Assembly: GCA_944474755.1 (NCBI GenBank)
Contig: OX104119.1
Coordinates: 80,465,873 to 80,529,872, forward strand
Length of the DNA: 64,000 bases
Reading direction: 5' to 3'
From: Limnoperna fortunei
Lineage: Eukaryota; Mollusca; Bivalvia; Mytilida; Modiolidae
Shown piece after piece: positions 46,842 to 58,286 of this stretch (the first letter of the stretch is position 1; each line of letters begins with the position of its first letter). Both the position numbers and the translations under genes were made by a program. The notes under the pieces are model-generated. The model had not been told where the DNA came from. It saw only the letters and a program-made list of their open reading frames with translations, and did not search any database.

Positions 46842-48493
46842 CGTCAGCTACTGATAAAGCAAGGATATCTGAAATCCTCAATTAGATAGGCCCTACATAA
46901 ATTTAGAGAGAAAGTCAGTCAGCTACTGATAAAACAAGGATATATGACACACTTACTTAGATAGGCTCGGCATAAATTTAGAGAGTAAGTCAGTCAGCTA
47001 CTGATAAAACAAGGATATATGACACCCTTACTTAGATAGGCCCGGCATAAATTTAGAGAGTAAGTCAGTCAGCTACTGATAAAACAAGGATATATGACAC
47101 CCTTACTTAGATAGGCCCGGCATAAATTTAGAGAGTAAGTCAGTCAGCTACTGATAAAACAAGGATATATGACACACTTACTTAGATAGGCCCGGCATAA
47201 ATTTAGAGAGTAAGTCAGTCAGCTACTGATAAAACAAGGATATCTGACACCCTTACTTAGATAGGCCCGGCATAAATTTAGAGAGTAAGTCAGTCAGCTA
47301 CTGATAAAACAAGGATATATGACACACTTACTTAGATAGTCCCTACATAAATTTAGAGAGTAAGTCAGTCAGCTACTGATAAAACAAGGATATCTGACAC
47401 CCTTACTTAGATAGGCCCAACATAAATTTAGAGAGTAAATCAGTCAGCTTCTGATAAAACAAGGATATATGACACCCTTACTTAGATAGGCCCGGCATAA
47501 ATTTAGAGAGTAAGTCAGTCAGCTACTGATAAAACAAAAATATCTGTCATTCTTACTTAGATAGTCCCTACATAAATTTAGAAAGTAAGTCAGTCGAATA
47601 TTGATAAAGCAAGGATATCTGACATCCTTACTAAGATAGGCCCTACATAAATTTAGAGAGTAAGTCAGTCAGCTTCTGATAAAACAAGGATATCTGACAC
47701 CCTTACTTAGATAGGCCAGGCATAAATTTAGAGAGTAAGTCAGTCAGCTACTGATAAAACAAGGATATCTGTCATTCTTACTTAGATAGTCCCTACATAA
47801 ATTTAGAGAGTAAGTCAGTCGAATATTGATAAAGCAAGGATATCTGACACCCTTACTAAGATAGGCCCTACATAAATTTAGAGAGTAAGTCAGTCAGCTT
47901 CTGATAAAACAAGGATATCTGACACCCTTACTTAGATAGGCCAGGCATAAATTTAGAGAGTAAGTCAGTCAGCTACTGATAAAACAAGGATATCTGTCAT
48001 TCTTACTTAGATAGTCCCTACATAAATTTAGAGAGTAAGTCAGTCGAATATTGATAAAGCAAGGATATCTGACATCCTTACTTAGATAGACCCGGCATAA
48101 ATTTAGAGAGAAGTCAGTCAGCTACTGATAAAACAAGGATATCTGTCATTCTTACTTAGATAGTCCCTACATAAATTTAGAGAGTAAGTCAGTCGAATAT
48201 TGATAAAGCAAGGATATCTGACATTCTTACTTAGATAGGCCCGGGCATAAATTTAGAGAGTAAGTCGGTCAGATACTGATAAAACAAGGATATCTGTCAT
48301 TCTTACTTAGATAGGCCCTACATAAATTTAGAGAGTAAGTCAGTCGAATATTGATAAAGCAAGGATATCTGACATCCTTACTTAGATAGGCCCGGGCATA
48401 AATTTAGAGAGTAAGTCAGTCAGCTACTGATAAAACAAGGATATCTGTCATTCTTACTTAGATAGGCCCGGACATAAATTTAGAGAGTAAGTC
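46842..48493 (+). repeat. 75-bp array, copy C (about 22 units, higher-order)
   Basis: Units fall into types: ...GACACCC...AGGCCCGG, ...GTCATTC...AGTCCCTA, and GTCGAATATT...GACATCC. From about 47640 to 48110 the three types repeat as a 225-bp trimer; for instance, the CCAGGCATAAATTTAG variant recurs exactly 225 bp apart, at 47716 and 47941. Confidence 0.95.
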
Positions 48494-48505
48494 AAAGTAC
48501 CTGTT

Positions 48506-48808
48506 GATTTCAGTTCCTAGTTCAACATTCGTACTTTCAGGTTCAATATTCAAAATTTTTAGTTCCTCGTTCAACATTCGCAGTTCCTTGTTCAACATTC
48601 GATTTCTCAGTTCCTAGTTCAACATTTGCAGTTCCTAGTTCAACATTCGTAGTTCCTAGTTCAACATTCAATTTTTCAGTTCCTAGTTCAATATTCAAAA
48701 TGTTTAGTTCCTCGTTCAACATTCGCAGTTCCTGGTTCAACATTCGATTTTTCAGTTCCTAATTCTTTCTGGTTCAATGTTGAACGAGGAACTGAAAAAT
48801 CGAATGTT
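48506..48808 (+). repeat. 21-bp array with terminal hairpin, copy C
   Basis: This is a contracted array (about 13 units). The closing hairpin has perfect 22-bp arms at 48739-48760 and 48787-48808 and a shortened central region. Confidence 0.9.
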
Positions 48809-49069
48809 ACGCATCCTACAATTCCTGACAGTTTTTTGACACACACACACACACATCCTATCTGAGGTTGGACACAGCCTGAGACTATAGATGCATTGTA
48901 TAAAACAGTTAACCGGGCTAGATAGATAAGATATTTAATACAGCTTATAGCACACGATAGGCCTGTTAACATAGTGTAAAGCGCTAGATAGAACGTTTTA
49001 CACACCTTACGGCACTATTAATACAGAATGACGTTTGATAGCCTACAGCGTTATACAGAACGCTTGACA

Positions 49070-49175
49070 GCGTAAGACACTAGACAGGACTTTTGACATC
49101 CTATGGAGCTAGACAGGACGTTTGAAAGATTACGGAGCTGGACAGGACTTTCGACAGCTGACGAAGCTTGACAGG
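49070..49175 (+). repeat. 29-bp array, copy C
   Basis: About three units orthologous to 24420-24545. Confidence 0.8.
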
Positions 49176-50095
49176 ACGTATGACAAATCATACAGGTGTC
49201 ACTGATTTCCTCCAGCCGTAAGTGTACTAATTATTTTATGACTTTGAATCATTTCCATAAACATAAAAATGACTATAAATATGTGTAAACGACAATATTG
49301 AATCCGAAAGATAGGATTTTATGAAGTAAGAAAATTTAATTTATGACCTTACAAAATTTCCACTGTGACGTGATATAACTTATTGTTTAGTGGACTCCAA
49401 TCGGACACGTTTTTGAAGGAAGAATCGCCCAGGTAACTTGTGATTTTTGTTTATGACGTTATGATCGGTCATGATTGAGGAATCAAACATGTTTTGGAGT
49501 CGGATATTTTCTCAGCATTGCTTATATATTTGGTAAATAAGATGACTGCTTAATAAAAGGTTTTCAAGACGCTCTACCTAATAGCCTAGATCTATTTTGT
49601 CACTCAAATCAATCATGACCCGTGAAGAGAATATAATGTGACGATCAAATGTCCACTTCTGCGATAAGTGGTAATTCAAGCATAGAATGTTACCTACCTG
49701 TTCAAAATCCTTTAGAATATATAGATTTAAAGAGAAGTCACTTTTGAAAAGATGATAAAACGTGATCATGGACAAGACTGAGAAGCAACTAATTATGTTG
49801 AATCAATTAGCAATTTTCTACATGTTATCTTAAGTCAGAATAGGTTGATAACTTCAACGATTACACAGTTCCCTATGAAGCCACACAATATGCTGTCACA
49901 TGGAACTGACGCAAAACAATTTATACTGAGCAGTCAACTGTACACTGTCGGTACACTGTGATGATGCCGATGTGATCTAAAATAGATCTTTTTGTCATAA
50001 ATGTATCATGATACGGATGATTTTGTGAAACAGTCGGAGTTGTCCTTGATCTGTATCCAGACCATTTGGTTATCTCTTACTGTAGCGGATTAAAA

Positions 50096-50114
50096 CCCGT
50101 ATACAGATATAAAA
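50096..50114. other. Uninterrupted (empty) target of the Gypsy element
   Basis: CCCGTATACAGATATAAAA matches the joined flanks of the insertion in copy A (CCCGTATACA before the element and TACAGATATAAAA after it), with a single TACA. The alignment continues for hundreds of bases on both sides. Confidence 0.9.
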
Positions 50115-51827
50115 ATCCGTATACAAATATATTTTATCAGTTGAGTGCTGACATTCTATGATACCACGTGTCTCAAGCATGAACCTAGAGAAACAACATC
50201 TAATTCCATTTTTACTCTTTATGAAAAGACAGCAACTATTGAACGTATTAAAGGTCTCAACCAAGGAAGAACTGCAAGCTTTCATTTATTTTGTGATGCA
50301 GTGCGCGTGTTCTGTCCCGGAAGCAAATATTGTCGAAACATGAAAAACTCATACGAAGTCTGGCTGCCAAGCGATTTACACTATCTCAGAGAAAACAGTT
50401 ATTGTTGTAGCCGGAGTCAGACAGACTCGAATCGCGACTTAAGTGTTGACTTCCGCGTATAGTTAATGACCGACTACCTTAACCACTGTGTTGATCTGTA
50501 GTATTGATCTGAAAATTATGCTACAAAAATATTTTTTCGACAAAAAAGAATAATTTATTCACAGTGTCGAAATAAAAAACAGCTGTTGTGACGATCTACA
50601 TGATTGTAAATTATTTTGTTCTGATCTCGATAGTGGATATATCTTGTTGTTACTATCTAGATAAATGACAATTATATTGTTGTGAAGATCTAGATTAATG
50701 ACAATTCTATAAATGTTAATAGTCTTGTTGTGAAAATCTAGATTTTATATCAATTATCTTGTTGTGCATATCTATTGCCGGATTGTCTAAGTGTACCATC
50801 GAATGACTATAGAAACAACTGACCCTTATATTAACAGAAATAAAAACGGGACAAAATTAATTAAAAAATTCAAAAGATCAGAAATATCTATACTACGCGT
50901 CAACGTGTTTTTGTGAGGGTTTTGTTTTGCGTGACAAATGAAATGTGCTTACCGCATATGGTCCAGCTTATTCTCCTTTTGTAGATCAAGAAAGGTACTT
51001 TTTGAAATCAACAATAATTTCCTCGAAATATTCCGCGGTTTTAAATGCGGCGATTTCATTTTGATAGGGCGATTTCATTTTGATAGGGCGATTTTCAATA
51101 GTACGTCAGCAATATTTCTTATGTTGTTTACAAACGTTCATTTGCTGTCAAGACGTACAATGGTATTCAGACAAACCGCGTGATTTGTCAATTATTTCAT
51201 TTTAATTATCTTGTTGTGAAATGCCTGTGAAGGAATGGTAAGAGGTTATTGTACAATTTTAAATTGTATTTTTCATTAGGAGTAACACTATTCGATAATA
51301 ATTACATTAAAACAATGATTTTCATGTAAAATTAAGACCAAACATATTTGAAAAGTTGTTCTAAAAGTTTTGAAATAAATTTAAATATAAGTTTGATTGG
51401 CTCCTAAATAGTTGATTGATAAAGAATCATGAAGATTAGGATGAATGAAGTTCTTTACGTCTGAGAACGACAAAGTTTGCTCTTTGTTAGTGGTTGTAGT
51501 TCCGTGGAATCTCGTATGGTTGTTTCATGAAAACCGGCGTTCATTACACCTAGCACAAAACAGATGCCTTCCTTCTAGCGAACGGGCCTGCTACGATGTA
51601 ATGTTGGCATACTACACATCGGTAAAAGAGTTATCCTTCTCGGACGTTTTCAAGGTCTTACATTTGTTTTATAGTCCATAGTTAGGAATATTCATCGATG
51701 CATAAATTGCGTAGTTTTTACGCATTAATTTGATACTGATATAAGTGTTGGTTCCTTTGTAAGTGTTGTTCACCCAATATATTTAGTTATGATAATTAGA
51801 TCTAATATGAAACTATTTTAATGCTAT

Positions 51828-52054
51828 CAGGGACGTAGCTGCCTATACTCGAGTACGCGGCTGAATCCCCATTATTATAAGAACAAAATTGCAATCTACC
51901 CCTGTAATCAATAAACTGTCCATTTCAGTTCTAAATAAACCACTTTAGAATTCTCCAAATTGCACCATTGTTTTCAAAAATATTCCGGGGTGCATGCCTG
52001 GACCCCACTAGTTCTTTGTGAATCCACATTGTAACTAGTCTAGCTACGCCCCTG
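51828..52054. mobile_element. 227-bp MITE with CAGGG termini (hAT-like)
   Basis: The ends are CAGGGACGTAGCT and AGCTACGCCCCTG, with 12 of 13 positions matching in inverse. It is flanked by GCTAT on both sides (51823-51827 and 52055-52059). Copy B has one GCTA(C) and no insert at the aligned site (about 36290-36300). The TIR resembles hAT-type ends, but the 5-bp duplication is shorter than the usual 8 bp, so superfamily is uncertain. It has no coding capacity. Confidence 0.85.
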
Positions 52055-53984
52055 GCTATAACAATAAATATTGAAATAATTTCACGAGTAAAATAATTTT
52101 AGGTTAGGTTTTAGCAGAACATTAAGGCTATAGTTCTTGTTATTACAATTGACAACAATCTTATACTTTAATTGTAGAATTAGTCAACATCTGTAGTGCT
52201 ATGTATGATTTTAACATTATCATGAACTAATGGTATGCATCGGCCACGACTAGACATTGAATTTCATTTTATATCAAGGAATGCCAGTTTTCACACTGAA
52301 GGTCGAGTTTTTTCTCCGAGTAGTCTGGCTTCTTTCTCTTATAAAAAAGAAATATAGCAATAAACCGTCCGAACACCATTCAAACAAAGAAATTATTTTA
52401 TATCGCATTTACGCGTTTAAAATGAAGTATGACACCTTTAAAACAAAAAAAAACTATTACAAAGATTGTAAACTCTGTTCTCTATATGGAAAAGTATGTT
52501 TTTGCTTATTGCTTTATATATTTTTCACAAATATCTTAACTAACCAATTGACAAAAAATAGCAAAATCTCTGGTATTGTTGATGGCTTTTGAGACAACTC
52601 TTGAAGTTTCATGACCAATAGACACAATTTTATACAATTAATAAGTATCCATTAGCAGTTCGTACATGCAGTCGGATGGATTAACAATAGGTGCTAATTG
52701 ATCCGAATTAGTTATAATATAGTGACACAAAAGAGAAGTATGTAGGGATTACTTGTAAGTGTACAACATATACAATAAATAATGACTTACATATTAAATC
52801 CTGAAATTGAAGTGATAGAAAAAGAACTTTGCTTGCAATTACATAATTATGATAAAAGACATATATCAGTTCTTATTTGTGTGGGTCATAAGACTATGAT
52901 TAAATGCAGCGAGATATGTTAGAGAATTTTTTTTTATTTTGATATTTGTAGTTATTTATTTTTACAATAACAGTTATTTAAGTTGCAAATTACAGAGTTA
53001 TTGCCCCTTTCTAATAATTTCTGTGGTGCATGTTTCTCCTCAGTAAGTAGCAAACATCGGAGCAATTAAGGTTTCCCACAAAACGTCTCTCCTTTTGTTA
53101 TATTTGTTTATTAAGAACCAACCCATTCCGTTTTAGAAAATTTTATACTCAATTCTTCACGCCATATTTGTATTCAAATTAGCTGAATACTAATTTCATT
53201 CTTTTTTATAGTTGTGCATCATCCGTCTTCATATCTCCTCCCATTATGTTCCCAAGTAGACAGAATTCCCTTGAAAATTTACAAAGGCTGAAATTATAAC
53301 TCATATTATTTATGCTTTTACGTTTGTCTTATTTTATAAATTATTTTTGCTTGTAAATAGTTTTTATGTTTACGTATTGACCTTTGAAATATGACAAAAC
53401 ATTTTCAATGTTCTTCATCTTGTTGATCATTTGTAGTACCCCTTCATATAAATTATGCATTATGCATTATTACTGGATTCGTTTAAGATTTCAACTTTAT
53501 TTAAATAGGTCATAACTGTAAAAATGTTATGTCTTTGATTACTCTTAAACATATAATGTCGTAATACATTGAAAGTATTGATCGACGTTTAAATATAGTT
53601 TTTTTCTTGTTTTTCTAAGTTATCCGATATTTTTAACCTTGAACCTTGTATGTGTAATATGTTAATAATATCTCTAAGGAAATGCCGGACAAATATAGTT
53701 TGTTATAAAGAGTGCATCATTAATGTGGTTTGTGGATAAACATAGGCTGCCTGTTATGTAGGTCGTTGGATATTTATACTCAGGTTAGTGAATTTAAAGG
53801 TAGGTTGTAGACAAACACTGAACAAAAAATAATTATTTTAACATGTCTTCATTTTGACAGAGATAGAGATTGTTATACAGTTGTACATTTAAACATACTT
53901 TCATTACAGTGCGTATTGAGTAGAGAACGTATGACGTAGTACATCGGTCCTGTACATGTACGAGTACGAAAACTACATTTTAAT

Positions 53985-54212
53985 TCTGTTTTTGCTTGTT
54001 GGATTGTTGTTTAACGAGACTTTCAGCAATTTTTAGCTATATAATGGCGTCCAGTTTTTATTAGGAATAAAGCCAGAGTACAATGAGAAAATCCGACCTT
54101 AAGATTGTAGTCGAGCGCACCCTTCCCGCAGTGAGACTCTAACATGCAATTTCAGTGTTGACAGACTGCGTTCAAACACCAGGTGACATAAGTTCTAGTG
54201 GGCTTTTTAACG
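53985..54212 (-). mobile_element. Minus-strand tRNA-derived SINE, copy D
   Basis: Orthologue of the copies at 38026 and 43480, with an internal deletion around 54085-54105. Confidence 0.7.
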
Positions 54213-54345
54213 GATTACGCACATGAAGCAAACAAAACCTGCAGCAGAATAGAAGCTAAATGAGAAATGAACTATTCAATTAGAAAAACATCACATATTA
54301 AGACATTAAATACATTTAATATACCAGGCAATATAGGCACATAAT

Positions 54346-54804
54346 TGTAGCTATAATAGTAACAACTAAAGCTATGACAAGCAATGTAGACAGCACAAGC
54401 TATAATAGTAACTACTAAAGCAATGTAGACATCACAAGCTATAATAGTAACTACTACAGCGATGTAGACAGCACAAGCTATAATAGTAACTACTACAGCA
54501 ATGTAGACAGCACAAGCTATAATAGTAACTACTACAGCAATGTAGACAGCACAAGCTATAATAGTAACTACTACAGCAATGTAGACAGCACAAGCTATAA
54601 TAGTAACTACTAAGGCTATGACAAGCAATGTAGAGAGTACAAGCTATAATAGTAACTACTAAGGCTATGACAAGCAATGTAGACAGTACAAGCTATAATA
54701 GTAACTATAAAAGCTATGACAAGCAATGTAGAGAGTACAAGCTATAATAGTAACTACTAAGGCTATGACAAGCAATGTAGACAGTACAAGCTATAATAGT
54801 AACT
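54346..54804 (+). repeat. 39-bp minisatellite, copy D, left of the LINE
   Basis: About 11 units, including the 49-bp variant, preceded by one 46-bp unit at about 54300-54345. The last 13 bp before the LINE, TATAATAGTAACT (54792-54804), recurs at 60110-60122. Confidence 0.95.
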
Positions 54805-55026
54805 GAGTTATGTGCCCTTGAGTATGGAGACGTGAAAAAAAAACTCGAGAGACAAAAATAAGGAAATGATATGTAACTGATCGAATATTTTTTTTTTAAC
54901 GTTCTGCTAATTACCCAAATGTTGGAAATAATAATCCGAGTGTGATATGACATTATATTGACGTTTTATTGTGATCTTCCGGATTTTCTCTACTTGGTTG
55001 GCAATACAAAGAAACAAAGAACAAAG

Positions 55027-56022
55027 ATGGCGAAGGACGGTAAACAAGGATCAATAGACAAATTTTTGATACAAACACCAGTCGACAGAAACAACAAAAG
55101 GTCAGATCCATTTAGTCCTGATAGTATTTCACCCTCATTATTACAAGTACAAAAACAAGCCAGGCTTTTATCTGATACATGTAGTTCATCTGAACACAGT
55201 CTTAATAAGGATGAAATTAATTTGAGTTCCGTTCGACCTCATTCTTTAAATGCTCAAGATGAAACAGTTGTCCAATTATCTCATGTTGTCTGTGCCACAT
55301 TACAAAATCCAGACTTTATACAACAACTTATCCCAATGATAAGCCAGAAGGTCATTGAAACTATTAAGCCCACTCTGGATCAAATGATTGACGACAAATT
55401 ACAGCCATACATAGAAAAACTCAAATCTGCTCAACATATCATCGATTTACAAAGTCAGGAAATAGACAAACAAAACGTAACTATAAAATCACTCTTGGAC
55501 AAGGTAGACAGGATTGAGTCACGAGTTGAAGAACAAGAACAGTATAGCCGACGTACAAGTCTTAGATTCAATAATGTAATAGTTCCTACAAATAGCGATG
55601 GTGGTATCATTCAGCCTATTGACACTGATTCCATAATTCTTCGAATCTGTAATAAACAGCTTGGTCTTAAACTGAGCTTGAATGACATTGGTAGATCTCA
55701 CCCGATTGGCAAAATAAAAGAAGGTAAAATCTCAATAATTGTCAGGTTCCTTACCTATCGTCAAAGACATATGGTATTTATGAACAAAAAGAAACTTAAA
55801 GGTAACAGCGACAAAATGTACATTTGCGAAAACCTGACAAAACATCGATACGAACTGCTAAAAGCGCTGAACATACACCGCTTAAACAAAACAATTAATT
55901 CCTACTGGACGCATGATGGTTCTGTAATCGTTAAGAAGTTTGCAGATTCTCCCACAACTGTTGTAAGAAACTTGGATGATGTTCAGAAAATTGCTGTTGG
56001 TTCTGGTGGTAATCTACATTAG
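55027..56022 (+). CDS. LINE ORF1 protein
   Basis: Starts at ATG 55027 (AAAGATGGCG, good context); 331 residues, intact. The N-terminal 100 residues are polar and probably disordered. Residues about 105-180 form a likely coiled coil (KPTLDQMIDDKLQPYIEKL, then IDKQNVTIKSLLDKVDRIE). Then comes a basic RRTSLRFNNV strand leading into an RRM-like fold (about 185-265, with 'NDIGRSHPIGKI' and ISIIVRFLTYRQR) and a basic C-terminal domain. This layout (coiled coil, RRM, C-terminal domain) is that of L1-type ORF1 RNA chaperones, also seen in CR1-like elements. It would trimerise and coat the LINE RNA. Confidence 0.8.
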   Translation: MAKDGKQGSIDKFLIQTPVDRNNKRSDPFSPDSISPSLLQVQKQARLLSDTCSSSEHSLNKDEINLSSVRPHSLNAQDETVVQLSHVVCATLQNPDFIQQLIPMISQKVIETIKPTLDQMIDDKLQPYIEKLKSAQHIIDLQSQEIDKQNVTIKSLLDKVDRIESRVEEQEQYSRRTSLRFNNVIVPTNSDGGIIQPIDTDSIILRICNKQLGLKLSLNDIGRSHPIGKIKEGKISIIVRFLTYRQRHMVFMNKKKLKGNSDKMYICENLTKHRYELLKALNIHRLNKTINSYWTHDGSVIVKKFADSPTTVVRNLDDVQKIAVGSGGNLH

Positions 56023-56119
56023 TTGTACACAGAAGTCTATACAACTATACATGTACTACAATTATTTTGTAACTGCATAAATCTAAAACTATCTGTATTT
56101 ATCTTAACCCTATATTGTG

Positions 56120-56594
56120 CATCCTCACAAGTCAGGGTTTCTGTGTCCACATGTGTCCACGAAACCCTGACAAACTTAGCTAGAAAATTCCCGGGCTAGA
56201 AGTCACTATTTTGATTGGCTACATCATACCTTAATGTAGCCAATCAAAAGCTCGCTTTCATTCACGACTTGGTTAAGGGATATCCCGATGTCGATTGTAA
56301 ATAAACCAAACGGATGTGTTGCATAGCCATGTTAAAATCAGTGTATTTTGTACAGTAGTGTTAATAGTTTGTTATTACCGCGTTATTTATTAGTTGCGTT
56401 ACGTTTTCTTCCAACTCAAAATGAGTAAGAATGACAACTGCCAAACGCTTGCTTCTTTCAAGCAATTTCATTAGTTGATATTTTGAAGGTTTGACGTCAT
56501 ATGAAAATCTTCTAGCCCGGGAATTCCCTAGTTAAGTTTGTCAGGGTTTCGTGGACACTTACAGTGGACATAGAAACCCTGACTTGTGAGGATG
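56120..56594. mobile_element. 475-bp MITE with about 84-bp TIRs nested in the LINE
   Basis: The ends begin CATCCTCACAAGTCAGGGTT and its complement; the arms match over about 84 bp (to CCCGGGCTAGAAG) with a handful of differences. Flanks carry a perfect 9-bp duplication, TATATTGTG (56111-56119 and 56595-56603). Each TIR itself contains facing GTCAGGGTTTC/GAAACCCTGAC words. Long TIRs with a 9-bp duplication suggest a MULE- or Merlin-type DNA transposon. It lies between LINE ORF1 and ORF2 and has no coding capacity. Confidence 0.9.
56209..56249. repeat. Perfect internal hairpin of the nested MITE
   Basis: TTTTGATTGGCTACAT (56209-56224) and its exact complement (56234-56249) flank a 9-nt loop, just inside the left TIR. 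It includes CCAAT/ATTGG words. Confidence 0.9.
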
Positions 56595-56603
56595 TATATT
56601 GTG

Positions 56604-57272
56604 TTGATGTTTTAATCCATTTATTATAAACCACGTGTATTTGTTTACAAACATTGACAAGTTATGTGTTACCTGTTTGTTTATTAAGTCCACTGAGTAA
56701 CGCGTTCAACAGCAAAACAGTTGTCACTGTCTATTTAATTTGAAATTGTTATTTCAGCCGTCATTCGTTAACGATAGACAGTTCATGTTAATCCGTCACG
56801 CTTGTCGCATTTCAGTTCATTACATATATTTGTAATCAGTTTCAAGGTTATTGCTTAGCTTTTCAATATTCTTAAATCCAAATTTAGTGTATTATAGTTT
56901 TCATAAATGATATCATTATTTGCTTAAAATATGCATATTCTTCTACCACTTCGATTAAAAAAAAACTTATTACATAAATGGCATGTAAAGTAACCCAGGG
57001 TCAGAAATTAATTTTAGGTCAGTAACTAATTTATGACAACACTGTTTATAGAAGCGTTCCCTTTATTTTTGTATCCTCGAGATACCCGCATAGAAAATCG
57101 ATGAACTTGCCTTTTTCATCGTGTATATTCTTGTTTGTGTTTGTTTTATTATTTTTTATTCCCCACTTGCAGTGTGACCACTTTGAACCCCCTGTCTTGT
57201 GTTGTTTGTATTGTATACATGTGTTATTAAAACAGCCCATGCCTATTATTGAAATGTGTATTACCTTCGATA
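56604..57272 (+). other. LINE spacer between ORF1 and ORF2
   Basis: AT-rich with no open frame; it would be the inter-ORF region of the LINE apart from the nested MITE. Confidence 0.5.
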
Positions 57273-58286
57273 ATGGGTAATGATATTGTAGCACATAGAA
57301 TTGTAATAGGGCTGTTTTATTACAAAGTGTGTAAGGTTTGTTGTAGAAAAATTAAAAATGTATCTTTCAATTTATATGATATTTTCCATTTGTTGATACA
57401 ATATATACAGTTAACTTTTACCATTTCGTTGACCAGGTTCAGATCCAATTATTCATTAATTTCTTTTAATTTGTTACTTATGAGTATATTATTGTTATCC
57501 GGCGATGTAGAAACTAACCCAGGTCCAAGTGGCACATCCGACACAAATGACGGTTATTTGTCAATTTTTCATTGCAATATTAGAAGTCTCAGAAATAAAA
57601 TAAATTACATCGCTAATCTCGTTGAGGAATTTGACGTTGTGTTCTTTACGGAGACACATTTAGATAATCTTATATCAAATAATGATATTATTATTGATGG
57701 CTTTGAAAGACCAGAAAGAAAAGATAGGAACTCTAACGGGGGCGGAATTATAATGTATCATAAAAATTGGATTGACATAAAAAGAAGAGTAGACTTGGAG
57801 CATGATCATGTTGAAAGTATGTGGTATGAATTGAAGACCAAACTAAATAAAGGTTTGATAAATATAAATTACAGATCAGAGAGACAATCACATATTTATT
57901 ATTGGCAATACTTTGATCAGATGCTTAAGCAGGCGCAAGATGAAAACGGCAATATAATTTGCTTGGGGGATCTAAATAAAAATTTCCAAAATAATTTACC
58001 CCAATCTATTCAAGACATCTTTGTAATTAATGGATTTGTAAATATAATTAGTAAACCCACACATTTTGAAGCAAGAACTGGTAAATCATCTCTACTAGAC
58101 CCAATACTGATCACAGATTCAATACCGGTTATTGATTGTGATACAGTATCGATCGATAGATCAATAAGTGATCACGACGGAACATATGTTACCTTTGAAT
58201 GTGGTTATTGTAAAAAGAATACATTTCAACGCACCGTCTGGGATTATAAAAGGGGAGACCAATCGTACCCAGCGAGTTGTAATTAA
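57273..58286 (+). CDS. LINE ORF2 amino half: hydrophobic leader, 2A-like motif, APE endonuclease
   Basis: The first ATG is at 57273. Residues 1-75 are hydrophobic/basic, ending FNLLLMSILLLSG. DVETNPGP follows at 78-85 (57504-57527), a perfect D-V-E-x-N-P-G-P 2A consensus, where ribosomes would skip before the last Pro. The AP-like endonuclease domain then runs from about residue 93: FHCNIRSLRNK (Asn), FFTETHLD (Glu), GGGIIMYHK, CLGDLN (Asp/Asn) and SDHDGTYV (His), so catalytic residues look complete. After 'RTVWDYKRGD' the frame enters foreign codons and stops (PASCN), because of a deletion that joins it to the RT back half out of frame. Confidence 0.85.
   Translation: MGNDIVAHRIVIGLFYYKVCKVCCRKIKNVSFNLYDIFHLLIQYIQLTFTISLTRFRSNYSLISFNLLLMSILLLSGDVETNPGPSGTSDTNDGYLSIFHCNIRSLRNKINYIANLVEEFDVVFFTETHLDNLISNNDIIIDGFERPERKDRNSNGGGIIMYHKNWIDIKRRVDLEHDHVESMWYELKTKLNKGLININYRSERQSHIYYWQYFDQMLKQAQDENGNIICLGDLNKNFQNNLPQSIQDIFVINGFVNIISKPTHFEARTGKSSLLDPILITDSIPVIDCDTVSIDRSISDHDGTYVTFECGYCKKNTFQRTVWDYKRGDQSYPASCN

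Larger units (their letters stand above)
42424..51452 (+). repeat. Macro-repeat copy C
   Basis: At about 9.0 kb this copy is enlarged by the 39-bp array (1.9 kb) and the 75-bp array (1.65 kb). It lacks about 380 bp at about 42575 relative to B (36018-36408). It carries the uninterrupted Gypsy target at 50096-50114 and the 50936-51025 dispersed repeat. Inter-array sequence is AT-rich with no supported gene. Confidence 0.85.
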
